This document shows, one piece after another, positions 50,113-63,960 of a DNA stretch of 64,000 nt. The position numbers were made by a program, and so were the translations under genes. The notes under the pieces were generated by a model that saw only the letters and a list, made by a program, of their open reading frames with translations, had not been told where the DNA came from and searched no databases. Origin of the DNA: Ophiura sarsii. Its lineage: Eukaryota > Echinodermata > Ophiuroidea > Amphilepidida > Ophiuridae. Each line of letters starts with the position of its first letter. Position 1 is the stretch's first letter. The stretch lies in contig CM069452.1 in assembly GCA_035610835.1 (NCBI GenBank), positions 66,746,919 through 66,810,918 on the forward strand, given 5' to 3'.

Positions 50113-50601
50113 CCACCAATCAATAACAGTGCATATCAAATGGTGGATCAATTGATGTATGATGGATAGATCTGTTAATGCTCTGTAGACTATATGAAGC
50201 TATCATGCATGATAAAATAAATACATGTACATGCACCACTGCAAAAGTATGATAATGAAGTCTGATGAGAGCTACCAGGTTTTTAATATGATTAATAAAT
50301 AACAGTACAGATAGGTAGTTTCAGTTCTTACAGCCATAAAAAATAAATAAATGAAGGTTCACCATCTAATTACACCTGACCCGCCCGCCTATAATAGCTA
50401 ATGACTAGCAAATTATGGGAGTCTATCTATATCGTTGATGACTAGAAAGAAGGCTGTGTGATTTTAAGTACACTAACCTTTGCTCATAGTTATTTGAATA
50501 GTGAAAAATTCTAACTAGGTACGTGTAGACGCCTAGACGGAATCATTATTTACTATATCAGCTGGGTGTTTAGGTTTTTGGGTAATTTTGGGATGAGCAT
50601 A

Positions 50602-50890
50602 GGGCCAAAAAAAAGAAAGAGTTGACTTGCCCTTTCTGACCAACCCAAATTTTCGTACATCTAGGGTTGCTATTTTTTTTTTAAAGAAGCACATAACAAT
50701 AAAGAAAGATGAAAACGTGTTTTGCGTAGTATCTGCTTGTTTAAAAATAAAATCAAAAAATCAAAAAAAAATCTTTAAAACGTGTTTTTGTGCAGTAAAT
50801 TTTCAAAAATTTTCACAAAAAAAAGAAATCCGACCGTCCGACCCTGACTTTGACCCTGAAAGGGCAAGTCAACACTTTTTTTTTGGCCTA
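50602..50890. mobile_element. Foldback element with GGCCAAAAAAAA ends, copy 2
   Basis: It is the same family as 38147-38495 in the opposite orientation: gttgacttgccctttctgac on the left, and ccgaccctgactttgaccct then gaaagggcaagtcaac on the right. Confidence 0.8.
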
Positions 50891-53800
50891 GGCTTGTTTG
50901 AGGTGTGGATGAGCCTTGAGTAGAGGGGAGGCTGGGGCAACATGAAACATGAGTTTAAAAAAATACTGTAGTTATAATATCTTAGCAGCTGATAGATACA
51001 TGTAGGACTGAAATATTCATTAGAGGCTAGCTGAGCAAAGAATTATTATAGGTTTCCAATACGATGATAGAAAAAGAAGTAAAGATAGCTATAAAACTAA
51101 AGCCATTGCCAGTGTTTTTTATTTAGTGTATTAATAGATGTCATATCGTTTACATGTACTTTGAGAAAAAAGTATAACATTAGGGTTGTAAAACACAAAA
51201 TTTGCATTCAAATTTATTTGGCTCATAATCAGAATAATAGAAACACTATAACACCTTAAATAACTAACAAAAAACAAAGAATGGTTATTAATATTGAAAT
51301 ATGATTGGCAATTATATAATTTCGTCAGTACTAATGCGCTTATAAATATTTATAGTGACATGAATAATATCTAATATAGCAAGTAATTAATCAATTATTA
51401 TTTATTGATGATTTTTTAACTGTATGTACATTTAGTTTTATTATGTTTAAATGGTGTGTATCTTCCATTTTATGAAGGGAATTTAATAGTTTGTCAGTTC
51501 AAATGTATGCTGCCAAATAGTTACCTTGATCAGCTTTTGGTTTAGTATGTTATTTAGTAAAATGTAATTAATTAACACAATTTTGAGAGTACGGTACTAC
51601 TAAATTTTTAGAAATCTGTTCGTCAAAATTGCCCCCATGATAAACTATATGGGTAAAATATGTGCAACAAAAGGTGCAAGATGTGCCTTGTGCTATAAGA
51701 CACACCGATATTTGGGAGTGATGGGTGAAGGAATTCCTAGCGATACAATGTAATAGTGTACATTGCAAATACAAGAAAGATTTCACTATTTGTTTATTTG
51801 ACTATAACAGTTAATCTGATCATGCAAAGTCAATGTAATCTATTCATGACCGTTCTTGAGGTGTGCATTATAAAAATCATTTGTTAGATAATGCACACTA
51901 TGGAGGGTCACTGAGAGTATTGACATGAACATTTTCCCTCCACAAATTAGGTCAGTCGGACCAGATACATGGAAAAGGGTTTCTTTTTTCGTTGCCTTAA
52001 GCCTAAGGTGTTTTTAAAATAAAATTAATGTTGATGCAATGTACCGTCTTTCTGTATTATGATAAATGATTGGTGTTTTTATTGTAATTATATCAAGGTG
52101 CATTTATTAGAGGTTTACACACATTGATATACTGTTATCAATTATGGTTCTGTACTCCCGCAAATTTACAGCGAATTGTTTTCAAGACATTTTGAGTTAA
52201 CCAATTTGTAAAATATTCACTAAAGGTTAAATTCACATGTTTTGAGCAAAATCGAAAAACCCAAGAAAATTTAAGTGATAGCTCATAGGTTACTATGTTT
52301 AGCTTTATTTGCTGGAGTACATTATGGATAATATTATTATTAATAAGTATCAAATAATGTCTACAGTACCATAATTCTTGCTGTCTTTCCTACTACACAC
52401 AAATATAAGAAACCAAATGCAAATTTGAATGCAGTCAAATTTTCAGGGGGGAAACATTTCCCAATTTGGCATGTTTATGCAAATGTGCTAAAAAACAACA
52501 ACTTGCTTTTAGGTGACATGGTGAGTGTCACTCATTACCCCAATCCTAAAATGGGACTTGGGGCAGCTTTTATTGCAATGGCGCAGTTTAGATACAACGA
52601 TTGCAGTTGTGCACAGGGCCGGCATTATAGCTCCTTGCCGAGAAATGATGGACAGGCCAAAATGATGAGGTAGGTGATTCTAAAATTAAACCAACAAGAT
52701 TGCATTGCCTATCTCTCTACATGTGTCTGCATTTTTTTCAATTTATTTTTGTTTTATTTTGAAGATTATTATTTTAATATTTGAATGGCAGCCGCCATCA
52801 TTTTGTTTTTGCTGTGAAAAGAGACGTTTTCAGCTGCATTTGGATAAAAAAAAGCATGATTACAGCTTTAAAAGTAATAATAGATTGCTTTATAATTTGG
52901 AATGGCCGCCAATTGAAGTGACACATTTTCAAGCATTTTACCTAAATCTACCTTAAGCTCTAAGCATGATTGTGATTATTTAATTGATAACATAAATAAA
53001 ATAAGCTTTGCATGATATAGTTATACAACTTACAAGTTTTTGAAACTTCCAAGCATGAAAATTATGAAACTAATAAATTTTTGCTTTGAATAAAATAATA
53101 ACAGATATCGCAACTCGATACAGTTCTATCATTAAACAAAATCAAGCTGCAAACACACATACATGTTACAGTGCATTAACACAAAAACAAAACTGAGAGC
53201 TTTAAACATGTATTAAGATGCATTCATCTTTGAAAAGCTGTCCGTTTTAGGGTTTGATTGAGCATGGCATTTGCTAAATCGCTGTCAATTGTGCATGAGT
53301 TAAACAAAATTATAAGCTTTTTGCCAACAACATGTTTATTATTAATACATTTTCCAAAAATACCCAGGTTGTGATACATATCCATGCGTAACTGTACCTT
53401 TGAACTCTCAACTTTGAACTTTCACCTTTGACCTTTTGCATTTGATTTTCTTGTGGCTTAGGGTTTTGGAAAGACATGAAGAAATATGGTACTGTATTAA
53501 AAATGCTTTACATTTAATAATTGAAATTCTATTGCATTACATCAGTTACTGGATGTTTGGGTTTTGTTAAATGACAAAAATTCTTGCAATATGTTAAAAA
53601 CCGAATTGAAATAACATAATAAGAAATGTGATAATTTCTGATCAATACATGCAACAAAAACTTCCGCTTACTTCATTTTCAACAATTTTTTTTCTTCATT
53701 TAGCAAAAAACAAACAAACATTTCATATGTAAATTATGTGTACTTAAAAGTTTAAAAAATCAAATATTTCACAGTTTTAATGTAACCTTTAAAGTTAAAA

Positions 53801-54508
53801 ATGAAATATTATATGACACTGAATCAAATTGATTTTTAAGATGACTTTGCTCTATGCACAAGTTTTGACCAATTTGTGGCGGATTAAAAGTGATGTTGTT
53901 TTTGTACCACCATTCTGTTGTTTGTTATAATTGGAAACTTGTTAAATATAATACTAACACAACTCAAAATCTTGTCTTTTTTATGCTTCTTCATTTCTCG
54001 TCTCATGGTTGTGTTGTCATAGGGTCTATATTAGGGGTACTGGGGTAGGGGCACCTCAGGGATGACATATAACCCTTCCGTCTTTCAAATTAAAATGAAT
54101 CGAACTAAATCTAATACAAAATCTTGTGTTTTTAAGTTGTTTCTCTTAAAAAAATATAGGGTATTGCAGAACAAAATGTATTGTCACACTAAGTTAAATG
54201 TAATTCTCAAAACAAACAAAAAAAGGACGTTTATTTTGGTTTTTCAATTTTTCCTGTGAAATGATAGTGGAATTGATTGTCCCATTGCACTGCACAGTAT
54301 GGTAACCATGCAACCCATCTGTTTAATTTTAACGTACAACACACCCTAGGTGGTTGAGGGGATGTGAGGCAAGGACATTGGGATGTGGTATTAACATCCC
54401 TTAGCTCAACCCCCCTCACCCAAACCGTCAAACCCTGTTTACTTTGATGAACCGGCCATCCCATCAGAATAGCCCCCTCTCCCACCTTTTCCAACCTCCC
54501 CATTGAAT

Positions 54509-54719
54509 TTGATAAGACTCCCAAACTACTATGTGTGGTTTCATGTTTATCATTTCTCTTCTCTGGTGTCTTAAGGACACCCCCACCCTAACATCCTGAT
54601 AACAGACCATTGAACCCCTTTCCAATGTCCCTTATAAACTTTCCCCTTTAATTTGATTCGCCTCCCAGACAACTATGTGTGATTTCATGTTTATCATTTC
54701 TCTTCCTTGGTGTCTCCAG
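54509..54719 (+). repeat. Direct repeat pair, about 65 bp each
   Basis: tgtg.tttcatgtttatcatttctctt and flanking words occur at 54509-54573 and 54656-54719, about 147 bp apart, with moderate divergence. Confidence 0.6.
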
Positions 54720-55184
54720 GTACGTATTACTTTTAATATCTCATTTAACCAACAATACTCGGCATCAAGACAACAAATAAAATCACTTTTCTGGTGTCTG
54801 TATATGATGACTCCTGACTTTCAAACAGGGTTACCAAACAAAATGTTATCAAGATGTCCAGATTAGAAAATAAAATAGAGAAAAAAAGTATTGTTTTTGA
54901 TATATTTATCCAAATTACACATAAAATCACAGAAATTGGGCAGAATTAAACGTGGGAGTGTCCCCACTGCCGATGCATGTGCTGTTTGTAAAACTGTTCA
55001 AGATGGCCACATATTAGTTCTGAACTTCCGGTTCGGTAAAAGCCGTTCATAGGAAAGACATGCTTTTATGCTTGTTAGTGAAAACAAACTGAAAAAACAC
55101 CTGGAATATAATATCCAGAGAAAGCTGTGCATCCAGTGGAAACCACCGAAAGGCACCCATTGGTAACTCTGGTTTTCATAATTA

Positions 55185-55744
55185 TACAGTCTACACAATA
55201 AGTAACCGACCAGGTAATAAATGTGCTGATAACTCTAAAAGTATAGCTCCTACATAAACATATTAAATTATAAAGTTGTTGAGAATTTTCTCCTCTTAAA
55301 TTTTAGATATTGCACGCTAGAAATGGTTGATTGTTGAGGAATTTACAATCCCAAATGTACGGTCAAGTCTGATTTTCCTTTTCAACACGGGAGAGTATGA
55401 CAGGTAAAGCGTGTGTGCCGTATTGATCAACCTTAACAATGCGGCTGGCCGACTATCCAACAACTTGGGCATTGACTGGTGAATTAGCACTACCAGTAAT
55501 CAATAATTTGCCCGTCTGAGTCCTCTTGTAGAAAAGCAAAATGTGAAAATGAAAATTGTACTTGACATTACATTTGGGATTGTAACTTCCCCAATAATCC
55601 AACATTATTAGCGTGCAATATCTAAAATTAAAGAGGAGACAATTCTCAACAACTTATAATTTAATATGTTTATGTAGGATTTAAATACTTTTATAGTTAT
55701 CAGCACATTTATTACCTGGTCAGTTACTTATTTTGTTGACTGTA
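55185..55744. mobile_element. Foldback element, family I, copy 4
   Basis: It runs tacagtctacacaataagtaac to gttacttattttgttgactgta, with long arms and the shared interior gcgtgtgtgccgtattgatcaacc. It is close in length to copies 2 and 3. Confidence 0.85.
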
Positions 55745-58117
55745 CTGTATATATCTTCGTAATATTTCAATTTCTGAAAACAATGGCTTTAAATGTTAGC
55801 ATGTGCCCATTGATCTCATTCGGTGTTTCATCCATTCAAATCATCCTCTCACATTTCATACTGTAATAGTACCATTATCCATCATCATCATCATCAATTT
55901 CAAATGCATCGTGCCTTTATTACTCAACTATTGTAAAATCATCATCATGTTATTATGTCTATAGTTCTAAAACATAAATTATAACAAATTTTACACTATA
56001 CATATAGTTCATGTTACTCATGTGTAGAGGCCTATACAACACTGGACAAGTTGAAAAATATGCAACAAAGCCAAAATATTTTGACTCTTGAATTAGAAAT
56101 GATTAAATCTATGTCTCTTCAATGTTGATGTACAAAATAATATAGACCATCGTTTTACTTATATATCTACCTATTTGTATCATGTCTGATACATTACCTC
56201 CTCACTTAATCCTGTTTAATGACTCAATGTGATAATGTTATGTTTCACTACTTGTGCTGTATGTGTTGTATGCATGTTTTTTTAATCCATGTGCTATAAC
56301 CACCTCATCCGTCCTGGTCTTATATCAGTCCTTTTGATAAGGCCAAATAAAATAACATAGTAGTTTCTCGTCCATCCCGCACATCCGTTTTGGTTACCGC
56401 ATCAAGAAAAGTTTTGTTTTTTGTTGTTGTTGTTTTTTGTTTTTTTTAAATTCTATTTTTTCATTGTCTTTTTCAAGACATTTCTAAAATCCGAGTCGCA
56501 GTCATTTTCATAATCTGCACTTTTTCTCAATCGTAAAAATATTCTCTTTTGCAGTCTATGCACAAGTGGATTAGATAATACCTATGACGCTATTATAAAT
56601 TCTGTGATAAGTCCATCCAAATGCATCAAATCCTCCGCCATCTTGGATCCGCAATTTTGGAGGATTTTTTTTTTAAAAGTGCCTGCATCCTCTGTTTTTT
56701 AATAAGTTTGGACGAGAAACTAGTTTGTTTTTACTGGGCCTAACAGACAAGAATAGACACTAATCACTGTATTTGGTGCGATGAGGAGAATTTTCATTAG
56801 GCACTGATGAGTAAGGGACAGTTCATTATTTCTACCGGAAGAGGGGGGGGGGGGGGGGGAAATAGGGCAAAGTCGACGAAAGTGTACACCCCTTCTTCAC
56901 AACTTTCACAAAACCGTATGACCACCCCCTTCTTGCCAAGCCAGAACTGTTATTTACTCCTTGCCCCCCTCCCCTGGCAGAAAATAATGAACGGTCCAAA
57001 CAAACATGGGATACAAGAAACTTAAATCTTTGACCTTCAGAATCTCTAATATTCCACATCAAAATAATACTATTAACAACATATAATGGAAGTATATATA
57101 GGTATTACTAATGAACATTACATTTTTAATATACATTGTGTTTCTCAAAAATGAATACAAAATGCTTGAAAGTGTGTTTATACAATGGCTGAAAGAAATG
57201 TCAAAATACTTTACCCATGATATTTTGACTTCTCAGATTTTAAAGGAAATCCGTGCCATGGAACTTTAGCGCTCGGATATGTAATATTGTTATTATACAG
57301 ACTACGTCCGTAGGTTAAAGCTTTAAAAGTGCCGCGTTAAGACAAAACCGACTTTAAAAAGAATGGATGGACGTTGCCATATTGATCTAAGCGATAACGA
57401 AACAGTTACGAGATTTCCACATCTCTGTTTCATGTATTGATATTTTCGATTGATGCATTGAATTCCTGCGTGAATATGTACAGCGACCTGTTGCTAATGA
57501 GGCAGTTTTAGTTATGATGAGGTCACAATATTGGGTATGGCTATCCCATCTGCGCTTTCGACACAGACAACCGGGTGCGAATTTCAAATTATCACAGGTT
57601 GGGGATGTGCAGTTTAAATTTGTCTTATTGAATATTATAGTTCTGTGTTCAATTAAACTGGTCAATATACATTGGATCATTATTTTTCTACCATTTAATG
57701 CTTGGTTTTATGAATAGGACTTTTCTCCTTTAAGTTGAACTAGCTATACAAGCACATGGTCTTGGAAGCATTCATATTTTCAAATGTGCAAAACATTTTA
57801 GAATCACCAAGTATTCGGCGACAAAAAAACCCTCCCTGTTCTTAAGACAAGGTCTGTACAGACATAAACGACTAATTTAAAAAAATAAAATTAAAAATAG
57901 ATGGTTTGTCGCAAATGTTTGATCTTTTGTGCGAACATTTAAAAAAATTATATATAGAAATGTTTTAATATTTTGAAAATGGCTGAAAATGCAATACAAA
58001 ATGCCAGAAATGTGTCTCTTCACCCGACCGACCCTACCAGAGAGGTCCGTTTGCCCATAGAACAGGGTGGTTATTTTTGTCGCATTGCTATAAACCTACT
58101 TTACTTTTAAAAAGATT

Positions 58118-58178
58118 GTTGGCATTATCCTACTGGTCACGGTGATCGTTGGCATTATCCTACTGGTCACTGTGATCA
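58118..58178 (+). repeat. 30-bp tandem duplication
   Basis: gttggcattatcctactggt followed by cac.gtgatc occurs twice in a row with a single base difference. Confidence 0.85.
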
Positions 58179-60119
58179 GGGGTTAAATTCTAAAATATTT
58201 GAATAAACCAGAGAAGATGAGAAGATCTTCTCTGGCAAAACTTAACACATTCTGATGTTTTGAACAATTCCATAGGTTTTTGAAATGATGTCTTATTGAA
58301 AGAAAAAAATAGATGCTTGATACTTCATCCTATAATCAAGGAGTTATTATATGATAACTCCTTGCTATAACCACATTTTGGAAATCATGATTTTTATTAA
58401 AAGATGTTTAAAATATTTGTGAAGGGGTATTCTAAGGTTATATACCATTCACATCACAGACCAAATAAATGCATCCTTATTAAATACTTTTTGGTTGGTC
58501 AAATCAACAGAATGTATGCAAAGTTATTCAACCAAATATTGTATAATCTTAGAAATGAGAGTAACCTTCTGTGTAACTGAGACATAATCGTCTCAGCTAT
58601 GTGTAGTGTAGCTGATCAAAACACAATGGGACATTTTTCTAATCAATAATTTCCATCACACGATTTCTCTCCATTCCCAGAAATTTGCCAATATTCAATT
58701 GAAATTGTAGGTATCCGGGGCACTCCAGGTTTAACAGTTTAACAGGCTTAGAGAAGCACATACAAAATTTAACTCGAATAGAACAGCTTATTTTAAAATA
58801 TCTTATTTTTTCCGTCTTCTAGTTTTATTAGGAGCTACTTTGACCATTACACTTTGATTTTTAAAATATTAACAGGGAAAACGAGAAAATTGATCAAATA
58901 ATTTGACCAAATAAAAAAAAAGTGAAATTTACACCCCAGATAAAATTACTGTATAGGAAGCCTAAGCAAATCATTTTAATTTTATTTATAGCCATTGGTC
59001 GTGTCTATAATTCCTTCTTCGATCTGCATCAATGGTCTTATCTGTAAAGTCCTATTCAATTTTAGATGAGCTTGCATAAATTAGGCTTATAATTTTTGAG
59101 TTTTATTCAGTATTACAAAATTCACCACTTTTCATGAAGAAAAAAGTGCTGTAGATATTTATGAAATATCCACATTTAATGGCTCCCGAGAAATATATTT
59201 TTGCGCAACCCTGACGAAGAAAGGTTTGACATTTTGTTTAAGTTTATTCTGTTCAATTTAATGGGATTTTGAAAATGGATTACTAAATTTACTAGTAAAT
59301 CCACTATGTTTTGTAATTCCCGACACACAGCCAGCCAGCCAACAAGAAATTCTTTAGCAAAAAGGATTTGGCAGCTCGGGAAGATTAGTGGACCGTCATT
59401 TTCTTAACTTTGTTGGGTGGTCACAAATGTGCTGAAAGATATTTTTGAGCCTGAAATTGTGCATATTTAGACTTTTTAGGAGACTTTCTCACCTTTTTTG
59501 GCAAAAGATAATAACCTGTCCCTAGCAAAATGAAAATATGACATCCCAGTTTGTTATAAGAAATAGTATAAACTTCCACTGAAGAGTATTGATGACTGCC
59601 ATTAGTCATCACAAACCTTAATCTTGCTCCTCCCCCCCCCCCCCCCCCCCCTGGAATAAAAAAAAACACCACCATAGCTACGCCACTGTCACAAGGTGAA
59701 AATATAACTGCAATATAATAATAATAATAATAATGCTTTGATGAGGCTTAACAATACCATAGGTCAATTACTGCTACTGGATAATTTCCCTTTCATCTCA
59801 AGAATACAAAATTGATTATGGGCTGATTGATGATCATTGTGCATTTTTCGAAAGATGTCAATTACACTGAAGTACATTAGCAGTATCAAAATTAAAATTC
59901 CTATTCGTTTGGAATTTGTTTAATTTCTAATGGCAGTCCCTCGTATACAATAATAAGCCATTCATCATAGGAATATACATGTAGTAGGCCATTTATTGTA
60001 TGCTATGCAATTTATATGTCAGTGGCCAATGCATTCCAGCGTTAACGATGTGTTAAGAGAAAACCTATTGAAAAAATTGACATCACTAACAGTAACATGC
60101 AAGGGCGTCCCAGAGGGGG

Positions 60120-60262
60120 GTCCTATTATTTGTGACCGTGCACATTTTGTGACCGTGCGAAATGTATTGACTTTGCGATTATTTGTGACCGTGCGATTTT
60201 TTTTTTTTTACTGTGCGATTATTTTTGACCGTGCGAATTATTTTGACCTTGCACATTTCTTG
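60120..60262 (+). repeat. Degenerate short tandem repeat of TTTGTGACCGTGCGA
   Basis: Seven to eight imperfect units (ttgtgaccgtgcac, ttgtgaccgtgcgaa, ttgactttgcga, ttgtgaccgtgcga and so on) precede a poly-C run at about 60277-60296. Confidence 0.6.
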
Positions 60263-61688
60263 ATCCTTTTGATCCCCCCCCCCCCCCCCCCCCCCTTACG
60301 TGAAATTCACGAGGTGACTGCAAAAAAAATTGGGGCTACCTTTTACTATTTTTGGGGGGTGCTTGTCGGCAATCGGGACTTCTACACCCCCCCCCCATTC
60401 AAAAGGATCGGGGGACGCCCTTGGTTACATGGCACTCAAAACAGCCCCCGCAAAAAGAAAACCCAAGTCAGTGCTTCCACACCTCAAAAGAAAATTACCT
60501 GGAATAGAGTCTCAGATTACCTGGAATTTGATGGGATTACCTGAAATCTTCAAAATTACTATATCCGTACAGTTTTTGGCTGTTTAACAAATTTAATGGA
60601 GGTCATGAAGAAAAGCGAGAATTAAATGTATTGAGAAACTCCGAATTCCGCATCAAAAAATAATCCGTACGGGAGATGAGTGGTTAAATAATGAATGAAT
60701 CAATGAATGGTCTACACAGAGAGCACTCATTTTGTGTTTTGAAAGTAATACAATGGATCAGGGGGTGATTGTCGCTAAGGTTGGCAAAACTGTTTAATAT
60801 TATTACGTGGAACCAAATATTAATTAAAAAAAGAAGAAAAAGGGTGGATATATTATCACAGTTTTGAAATTTCCGGATTACCCGGAATTACCTGGAATTA
60901 TTTCATTACCCGAACATTACCTGGAAACAACCAAAATTACCTGCAATGTGGAAACACTGACCCAAGTGACTAAAATATTGGGTATTGGTACAGGCCGCCT
61001 CCCGGAACGGAGACAGGGCAAGTCGTTTGATGCAGAAATCCTATATTAAAACAAACCAGTATGGGTAAAACAATGAATTATTTTGTTGATGTTTTAAATT
61101 TTACATGTTAAAATTGTCCCCTTGATATTTTGAATATATATGTTGGAGCCAACATAGCAAGTTTTTTGATCTGCGTTCAATGTGGCCTATTTATTTGTGG
61201 CAAATATAAATGTGCATTGATAGCTACTGACTTTGTATTTGTGTATGTAAGTGTAGGTGCTTGATTGCCATAGTAACATACATACTATTTAGACAAAAAC
61301 AAACAATTTGTACTGGTGATTCATCATTGCTTGTGTTTTGAACCATGAAGGTTCTGCTCCGGTAGGCTTTTGTTGCTTAGAATTTTCAGCTATAAATGTC
61401 AATACTATTCACGGTTAATTTGGTATTATGTTTAATCCATTTAATATCAATATCCATTCATAACCTAGATAGCGAGAATACGACCATTCCCAATTTGTTT
61501 GTAATGTGCAATGCAAGAAACTACTGCCCCCCCCCCCCCCCCCCCAATAAAAAAAAAGTTGTCCAATATATTCTGACGGCAACTATATTCAAGTCTGGAA
61601 CTTATAGACATGTACTCCAATGGGTTGTTACTGTTAACTCTTATAACGTTTTCAATAGATGTTTCCCGACAAATAAGTACCAGTTGAA

Positions 61689-61877
61689 TACTGTAAATCC
61701 ACTTAATTTCGCGAGGGATGTGGATTTCACGAAATTAATAAATACCCGCGAAACTGACAATTTTGCATTGAAAGTAACAATAAAATGTCCAGATTCGCGA
61801 AATTAAATGCCCGCTAAAATAGCAATAATTTTCAATTCGCGAAATAAAATATCCCAAAATTGTAGTGTTTTACAGTA
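61689..61877. mobile_element. Short inverted-repeat element with TACTGTAAA ends
   Basis: It begins tactgtaaatcc and ends ttttacagta; the interior repeats ttcgcgaaatta and cccgcgaaa. TA ends suggest a Tc1/mariner-type MITE. Confidence 0.7.
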
Positions 61878-61969
61878 TAATACTGCCATATTCTGTCAAA
61901 ATCCCTAATTTCTTTAAGAAGTAGACAAGATGTACCCTTTGATGCGATGCATCACATTTAATAATATTG

Positions 61970-62206
61970 TATAGTTCAATCAGTTCCAAATTGGCAAGAT
62001 TTTTTTGGTTTTTTATCTCTCCTCGAGCAAAAGTAATCCAAGCGTATGTACGCTCGCGATTATGGCCACATGCATACGGTTTTGGTCGCATGCTAGCATC
62101 ACGTTTATAATGCACAGGGCACTTGTTGCCTCGCACTGGCCACGTCTTTCTGTATTCATTCGCCGCAGTAATGAGGCTTCGCCGATTTGGAACTGATCAA
62201 ACTATA
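61970..62206 (-). mobile_element. Family III inverted-repeat element, reversed copy
   Basis: It begins tatagttcaatcagttccaaattggc and ends gccgatttggaactgatcaaactata. Interior words (ttatctctcc, caaaagtaatccaagcgt, gattatggccaca) are reverse complements of those in the copies at 5465-5700 and 49883-50112. Confidence 0.8.
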
Positions 62207-62237
62207 GCAGTCATCAATGCATATATAATTTTTAATA

Positions 62238-62445
62238 CATACTGTAAAAGTGGTAATTTTTGTGCGTTTAATTTTTCACACTTTGCCAACTTTTGCGTGT
62301 TTTTTAATTCGAGATGTGTAGCTTCATCACATAGACCTATGTATGCATTAGAAATGCATTCATGTGTTATTATTTTTGCGACGGCTGATTCGAGCGCAGA
62401 GAGCAACAAAATATTTGAAGCACGAACATTTTCACTTTTACAGTA
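62238..62445. mobile_element. Short inverted-repeat element with TACTGTAAAAGTG ends
   Basis: The exact ends are tactgtaaaagtg and cacttttacagta. The interior has tttgtgcgtttaatttttcac. It resembles 61689-61877 at the tips but differs inside. Confidence 0.75.
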
Positions 62446-63099
62446 ACATTTAATGGTATGTTTACGAACAAGCAGCAAATGACATGAATTTCTGACGCAG
62501 GGACAAGCCTCCAAATAAGCAGGACTTGACCAGGAGCTACAACTGTACTTTTTACTATTTTGACCTAATAAAATGGCTCCTGGTCCTATACTGTGCAAAG
62601 TTTGGAAAAACACTGGGAGCCTAAATTTGGTAACCAGTAGGTAAAAAACTCCTGGGTGCCTGCTTATTTGGAGTCTTGCGCAGGGACACCGCAGTAATGG
62701 ATGCCGTCGGATCATTCCATAAGTTCATACGTGTATGCAGCAAGACTTCGTCTAGCACCACCACAAACCCCCCGCAATACTCGTAGCATGATCATAATCG
62801 TGTGCATGCTTGTTTTGATTTACATGAGCTCCAAAATGAAGAGTGTCCATGATATGTTATATGATTCTGTATTTTGAAATTGTAATTTTGTATCGCCTAT
62901 GTGTGTTTGTGAATTTAAGAGTGGTAAATGGAATGGGAAAAGGATTCCTTCTTTTATGCAATGAGATTTTGGGTTTTACCTAAGGGGTAGCCTGGTAGCC
63001 CATAGTCTAAATGTATTACTGAATTAATCTATAATCATGCAATAGAAGTCTTTGCACAAGACTAATTTTGTGATAACTTACTCATAGGTAGAACTACAC

Positions 63100-63372
63100 T
63101 GTTAGAAAAAAGTGTTCGAACACTTAGTAGGCCTAATGTAAAGTCATCCCCCTTTCCCCCCTGATCAATGTTGAGTCGCCCAACTTGCCAAACATCAGCC
63201 CGTGGCCTAGCAACATTGATTGGTGGGGGAGGGGAGGGGTATATTGAAGGGGAGCTTTCAGGCTAGCAGATGCAAATTGGTATTTTCACATGACTCTAAT
63301 AACGCATACTATATGGTAATTAAAAGGTGCAAACAAGGGTCAGTGTTCGAACGCCTTTTTTCTATGATTGTA
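63100..63372. mobile_element. Family II inverted-repeat element, intact copy
   Basis: It runs tgttagaaaaaagtgttcgaacac to gtgttcgaacgccttttttctatgatt. The interior matches 15229-15466 closely (gtaaagtcatccccctttcc, catcagcccgtggcctagca, tattgaaggggagctttcagg). Confidence 0.85.
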
Positions 63373-63559
63373 GATTTTGTAACTGTTTGTTTGTGGATCA
63401 TTGTTGTATCAGTTGCTACTGTTAATTGATTGTAAACATGTAATTGTTTTTGTATTATGTGTTGTATATTATATACCTGGGGGAGGAGATGGACTTAAGG
63501 AGAAGAATATCATTAATCCATTAGACATAATGAATCATCAGTTCTTCCTAAGTATTGTC

Positions 63560-63960
63560 TATAAGTTGCCCAGCTTGTCCAAAGCCATCCTTATTTATGG
63601 TACAGTCTGTAAATTTATACTTGTTGGCCAAACTGTTTGATAGAGGTTTCTTTGGACAAAATGGACCTATGAGAAGAATATTTTATATTCCCTGGAAATG
63701 AAGCAACACTAAAATTGTTGAAGTTTTGTCCAAAGTCGCCACGCTTGTCAAAAAGCAACCCTGGTTCATGGTGAAAACAGTACATTTTCTCCCATTATTT
63801 TGTAGGGGTATATCTTTGGACAAAATGGACTTATGAAAAGGACAGTGTTATGTTCCCTGGATATGAATCAACACTAAATCTTTGAAGTTTTGTCCAAAGT
63901 CACTCTGCCCATCCAAAGCCACCCTGATTTATGGTGAAAACAGTAAATTTATCGTTTTTT
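63560..63960 (+). repeat. 164-bp tandem repeat, about 2.5 copies
   Basis: ctttggacaaaatggac recurs 164 bp apart (about 63650 and 63814), with surrounding words aagttttgtccaaagtc, ccctggatatgaa/ccctggaaatgaa and atggtgaaaacagta. The right end approaches the window edge. Confidence 0.75.

Noticed and set aside
52425..52673. 82-codon frame ending just before GTAGGT as a coding exon
   Set aside because: It looks slightly more coding-like than its surroundings, but there is no partner exon in phase within reach and no recognisable domain; left as unproven.
62197..62715. 172-codon - strand frame
   Set aside because: It overlaps a short inverted-repeat element and a family III element, shows no domain, and has composition like the flanking DNA.
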